Assembly: GCA_964506005.1 (NCBI GenBank)
Contig: CAZDLX010000183.1
Coordinates: 1-6,889 of the forward strand
Length of the DNA: 6,889 nt
Origin: UBA3940 sp964506005
GTDB taxonomy: Bacteria; Chloroflexota; Anaerolineae; Aggregatilineales; UBA3940
Direction: 5' to 3'
The notes beneath the pieces were generated by a model that did not search any database, was not told where the DNA came from, and was given only the letters and a program-made list of their open reading frames with translations. The translations under genes and the position numbers were made by a program. Numbering within the stretch: the stretch's first letter is position 1; every line of letters starts with the position of its first letter. Positions 5,387 to 6,889 of this stretch are shown piece after piece.

Positions 5387-5400
5387 TTAACAAAAGTCAA
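5387..5400. promoter_or_regulatory. FNR-type operator TTAAC-N4-GTCAA upstream of membrane operon B
   Basis: The site differs at one base from the symmetric TTGAC-N4-GTCAA form used by FNR/DNR-like regulators. Its centre (5393.5) lies 41.5 bp upstream of the start predicted from the extended -10 at 5420-5428. Regulator B has an FNR-like E-x-x-S-R helix and is the natural candidate. Confidence 0.45.
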
Positions 5401-5419
5401 TGTTTGCGGGTGACACTTG

Positions 5420-5428
5420 TGATAGGAT
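5420..5428 (+). promoter_or_regulatory. Extended -10 element (TGA-TAGGAT) of membrane operon B
   Basis: TGn plus TAGGAT (four of six matches) predicts a start near 5435 and a short leader before ATG 5463. There is no convincing -35 box, and the inverted repeat at 5387-5400 occupies that area. The layout parallels the promoter of membrane operon A. Confidence 0.4.
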
Positions 5429-5462
5429 GCACAAAAGACAACCTCTCACCCGGAGAAACACT

Positions 5463-6152
5463 ATGCGCAAAGACACGCTGGGAAGCATTCTGAAGATCAT
5501 CGCCATCGTCTTCATGGGTCTGACGGCGGCGATGAACCTGCTGGGCGGCGTCGGGACGGTATGCGCCGCCTTCCTGACGAAGAACTTCGAGTCGATGGCG
5601 GCGCTGCTGCCCTACCAGTGGCTGTACCAGCCGCTGATGATCCTCACCATCCTGACCGGCATCGCCGGGGGCTGGGCCACGATCCGGCTGATCGGCGGCG
5701 GCGAAAAGGTCTACCGCAATGCCCTGATCGTGCTGGGCGTTGGCACTGTGCTCGGCGCGGTACACGTCATCGCCTCGCTGGCCATCCGCGGTGCGGCGAT
5801 GCCCGCCAACATGAAGCTGTACATCAACATCATCACGCTGGTGATCTTCGCCGTGCTCGGCCTGCCGGGCCTGCGCGAGCGCGTTGACTTCGAAAAGCAG
5901 GGGCCGCGGCCCACCCGCCGCACGGCGGGCGGGCTGGCCGCCATCGTAACGGGGCTGGCGCTGCTCAGCACGCCGATGTGGGCCGGGCCTTCGCACGCGC
6001 ACGCGGGGGGCAACTGGGTCGACCTGCTGCGCCCGCACCTGCTGACAGGCGGCGCGGTGCTGATGCTGGCCGGCATCGCACTGCTGGGCGTCGCCGCATG
6101 GGCGAGTGCGCCCGCGCAGCCGGAGCGCCGCGCGGCACGGATCGCCGAGTAA
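5463..6152 (+). CDS. Membrane protein of unknown function, about six membrane segments
   Basis: I do not recognise a named family. The 229-residue protein has hydrophobic segments near 8-32, 55-77, 86-108, 118-136, 154-172 and 193-213, a basic linker between the fourth and fifth (about 137-153), and a short Arg-rich C-terminus. Histidines occur inside the third segment (H101), in the loop SHAHAGG (H178 and H180) and at the start of the last segment (H192); these could bind heme or metal but no known motif is complete. ATG 5463 has GGAG seven bases upstream; an in-frame ATG at 5400 is rejected because it lies upstream of the predicted transcription start. The next gene begins 31 bp after its stop with a strong ribosome binding site, so they likely form an operon controlled by divergent regulator B. 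Confidence 0.82.
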   Translation: MRKDTLGSILKIIAIVFMGLTAAMNLLGGVGTVCAAFLTKNFESMAALLPYQWLYQPLMILTILTGIAGGWATIRLIGGGEKVYRNALIVLGVGTVLGAVHVIASLAIRGAAMPANMKLYINIITLVIFAVLGLPGLRERVDFEKQGPRPTRRTAGGLAAIVTGLALLSTPMWAGPSHAHAGGNWVDLLRPHLLTGGAVLMLAGIALLGVAAWASAPAQPERRAARIAE

Positions 6153-6183
6153 GCAAGCTGCGCTGTTTGAGAGGAGCGACCGT

Positions 6184-6889
6184 ATGACGTTTATCCGGAG
6201 CCGGTTCAACTACCTCTTCCGATCCACGAAGGGGCTGGTGCTCGTCGCCATCGCCCTGATCGCCATCGTCACCGCCGTGTGGGGCACGCTCTCCGGCCCG
6301 CTGGCCGAGATGGGCGTCAGGGACGTGACCGTGCGGGTGCTCGGCATGGACCTCGACCCGGCGGAGCGCGAAGGCCGGATCATCATCCTGTACCACGTCA
6401 TCGCGCAGGCGGTCATCGCCATCGAGGTCTACCTGATGACCCGCATCCTGCCGATGAAGCCGGGCCGGCAGGAGACGATCAACGCGACGATCACCGTAGG
6501 CTACATCACGTCGATGATCTTCGGGCTGGCCTTCGCTTACTTCGGGCACAACTACATCTTCCACGGGCTGTTCATCACCGGGCAGGTGCTGGTATTCTTC
6601 GCCGGGGTGATGCTGCTCGCGGCGCTGTGGCCCTGGCAGAAGGCCTACCACGTGACCGACCGCGCCTACAGCCACTGGGGCAGCGTGGACCTGGAGCGCG
6701 TGGCCTTCTTCACGATGGCAGTCTGCACGCTGATCTCGGCGGTGTTCGGCGCGGTGGCTGGCGCGAACTTCGGCAACGGCTTCGCAGCCTTCCTCGCCGA
6801 GGACGTCGTCCGCAACCCCAATAAGCCGATCCTCCAGCGGGCGGTCATCGGCCACCTGCACATCATGCTGACGCTGATCGCCATCGCGA
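6184..6889 (+). CDS. Histidine-bearing polytopic membrane protein (N-terminal part; runs past window end), possible heme or metal binder
   Basis: Frame is open from ATG 6184 to the window end (235 residues). GAGGAG seven bases upstream fixes the start. Hydrophobic segments lie near 19-38, 67-89, 103-121, 130-150, 174-195 and 221 onward, with a soluble loop at about 39-66 and another at 196-220. Histidines sit at or in membrane segments: H71 (LYHVIAQ), H122 and H127 (FGHNYIFHG), and H224/H226 (GHLHIML). An intramembrane His plus an H-x-H on a later helix recalls heme ligation in heme-copper oxidases and nitric oxide reductases, but the helix count and spacing do not fit those families and no Cu(B)/Fe(B) histidine pair is visible, so I do not assign it. 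Downstream gene of membrane operon B, 31 bp after 5463-6152. It could equally be an uncharacterised transporter-like protein. Confidence 0.8.
   Translation, partial: MTFIRSRFNYLFRSTKGLVLVAIALIAIVTAVWGTLSGPLAEMGVRDVTVRVLGMDLDPAEREGRIIILYHVIAQAVIAIEVYLMTRILPMKPGRQETINATITVGYITSMIFGLAFAYFGHNYIFHGLFITGQVLVFFAGVMLLAALWPWQKAYHVTDRAYSHWGSVDLERVAFFTMAVCTLISAVFGAVAGANFGNGFAAFLAEDVVRNPNKPILQRAVIGHLHIMLTLIAIA

Noticed and set aside
5397..6209. A 270-codon open frame on the minus strand, and another at 5965-6861
   Set aside because: Both are antisense to membrane genes that have good ribosome binding sites and hydrophobic profiles; the antisense products are His/Arg/Gln-rich with no fold signal.
6184..6889. 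Assignment as NorB or heme-copper oxidase subunit I
   Set aside because: H-x-H and an earlier intramembrane His are present, but the H-x-H is reached by about the sixth helix near residue 225 rather than a late helix, and the other active-site histidines and sequence blocks are not seen.

Overview
This GC-rich window (well over 60% G+C by eye) most resembles a member of the Chloroflexota, perhaps Anaerolineae-like. That rests on base composition, the style of the Crp/Fnr regulators and the palindrome-rich gap. It is an inference, not a taxonomic result.

Layout. Positions 1-580 (minus) hold the N-terminal part of a GHMP-superfamily sugar kinase with a GTG start, cut off by the window edge. 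Positions 677-1324 (minus) encode a class I SAM-dependent O-methyltransferase of the caffeoyl-CoA/catechol type behind a good sigma70-like promoter. Positions 1325-1891 contain no gene. This gap holds the methyltransferase promoter and many palindromic repeats, including two inverted copies of a two-hairpin module and a G/C-rich hairpin family seen again at 4506-4529.

From 1892 onward the same arrangement occurs twice: a Crp/Fnr-family regulator on the minus strand, divergent from a plus-strand set of polytopic membrane proteins. Module A is the regulator at 1892-2569 with membrane genes 2740-3624 and 3652-4461. Module B is the regulator at 4576-5277 with membrane genes 5463-6152 and 6184 to beyond the window end. 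The modules converge at 4462-4575, which holds a strong hairpin.

Each divergent region carries Crp/Fnr-type inverted repeats. In both, one repeat is centred about 41.5 bp upstream of the start predicted from an extended -10 element of the membrane operon, the class II activation position. Neither regulator has the cAMP-contacting Arg-Ser pair or an N-terminal Fe-S cysteine set, and their recognition helices differ (CRP-like R-E-x-x-x-R; FNR-like E-x-x-S-R). The last membrane protein has intramembrane histidines, including an H-x-H, that could ligate heme or metal. The working idea is a pair of paralogous regulator-membrane modules answering a small-molecule signal, perhaps gas or redox. No membrane protein here was recognised as a named family, so this remains a hypothesis.
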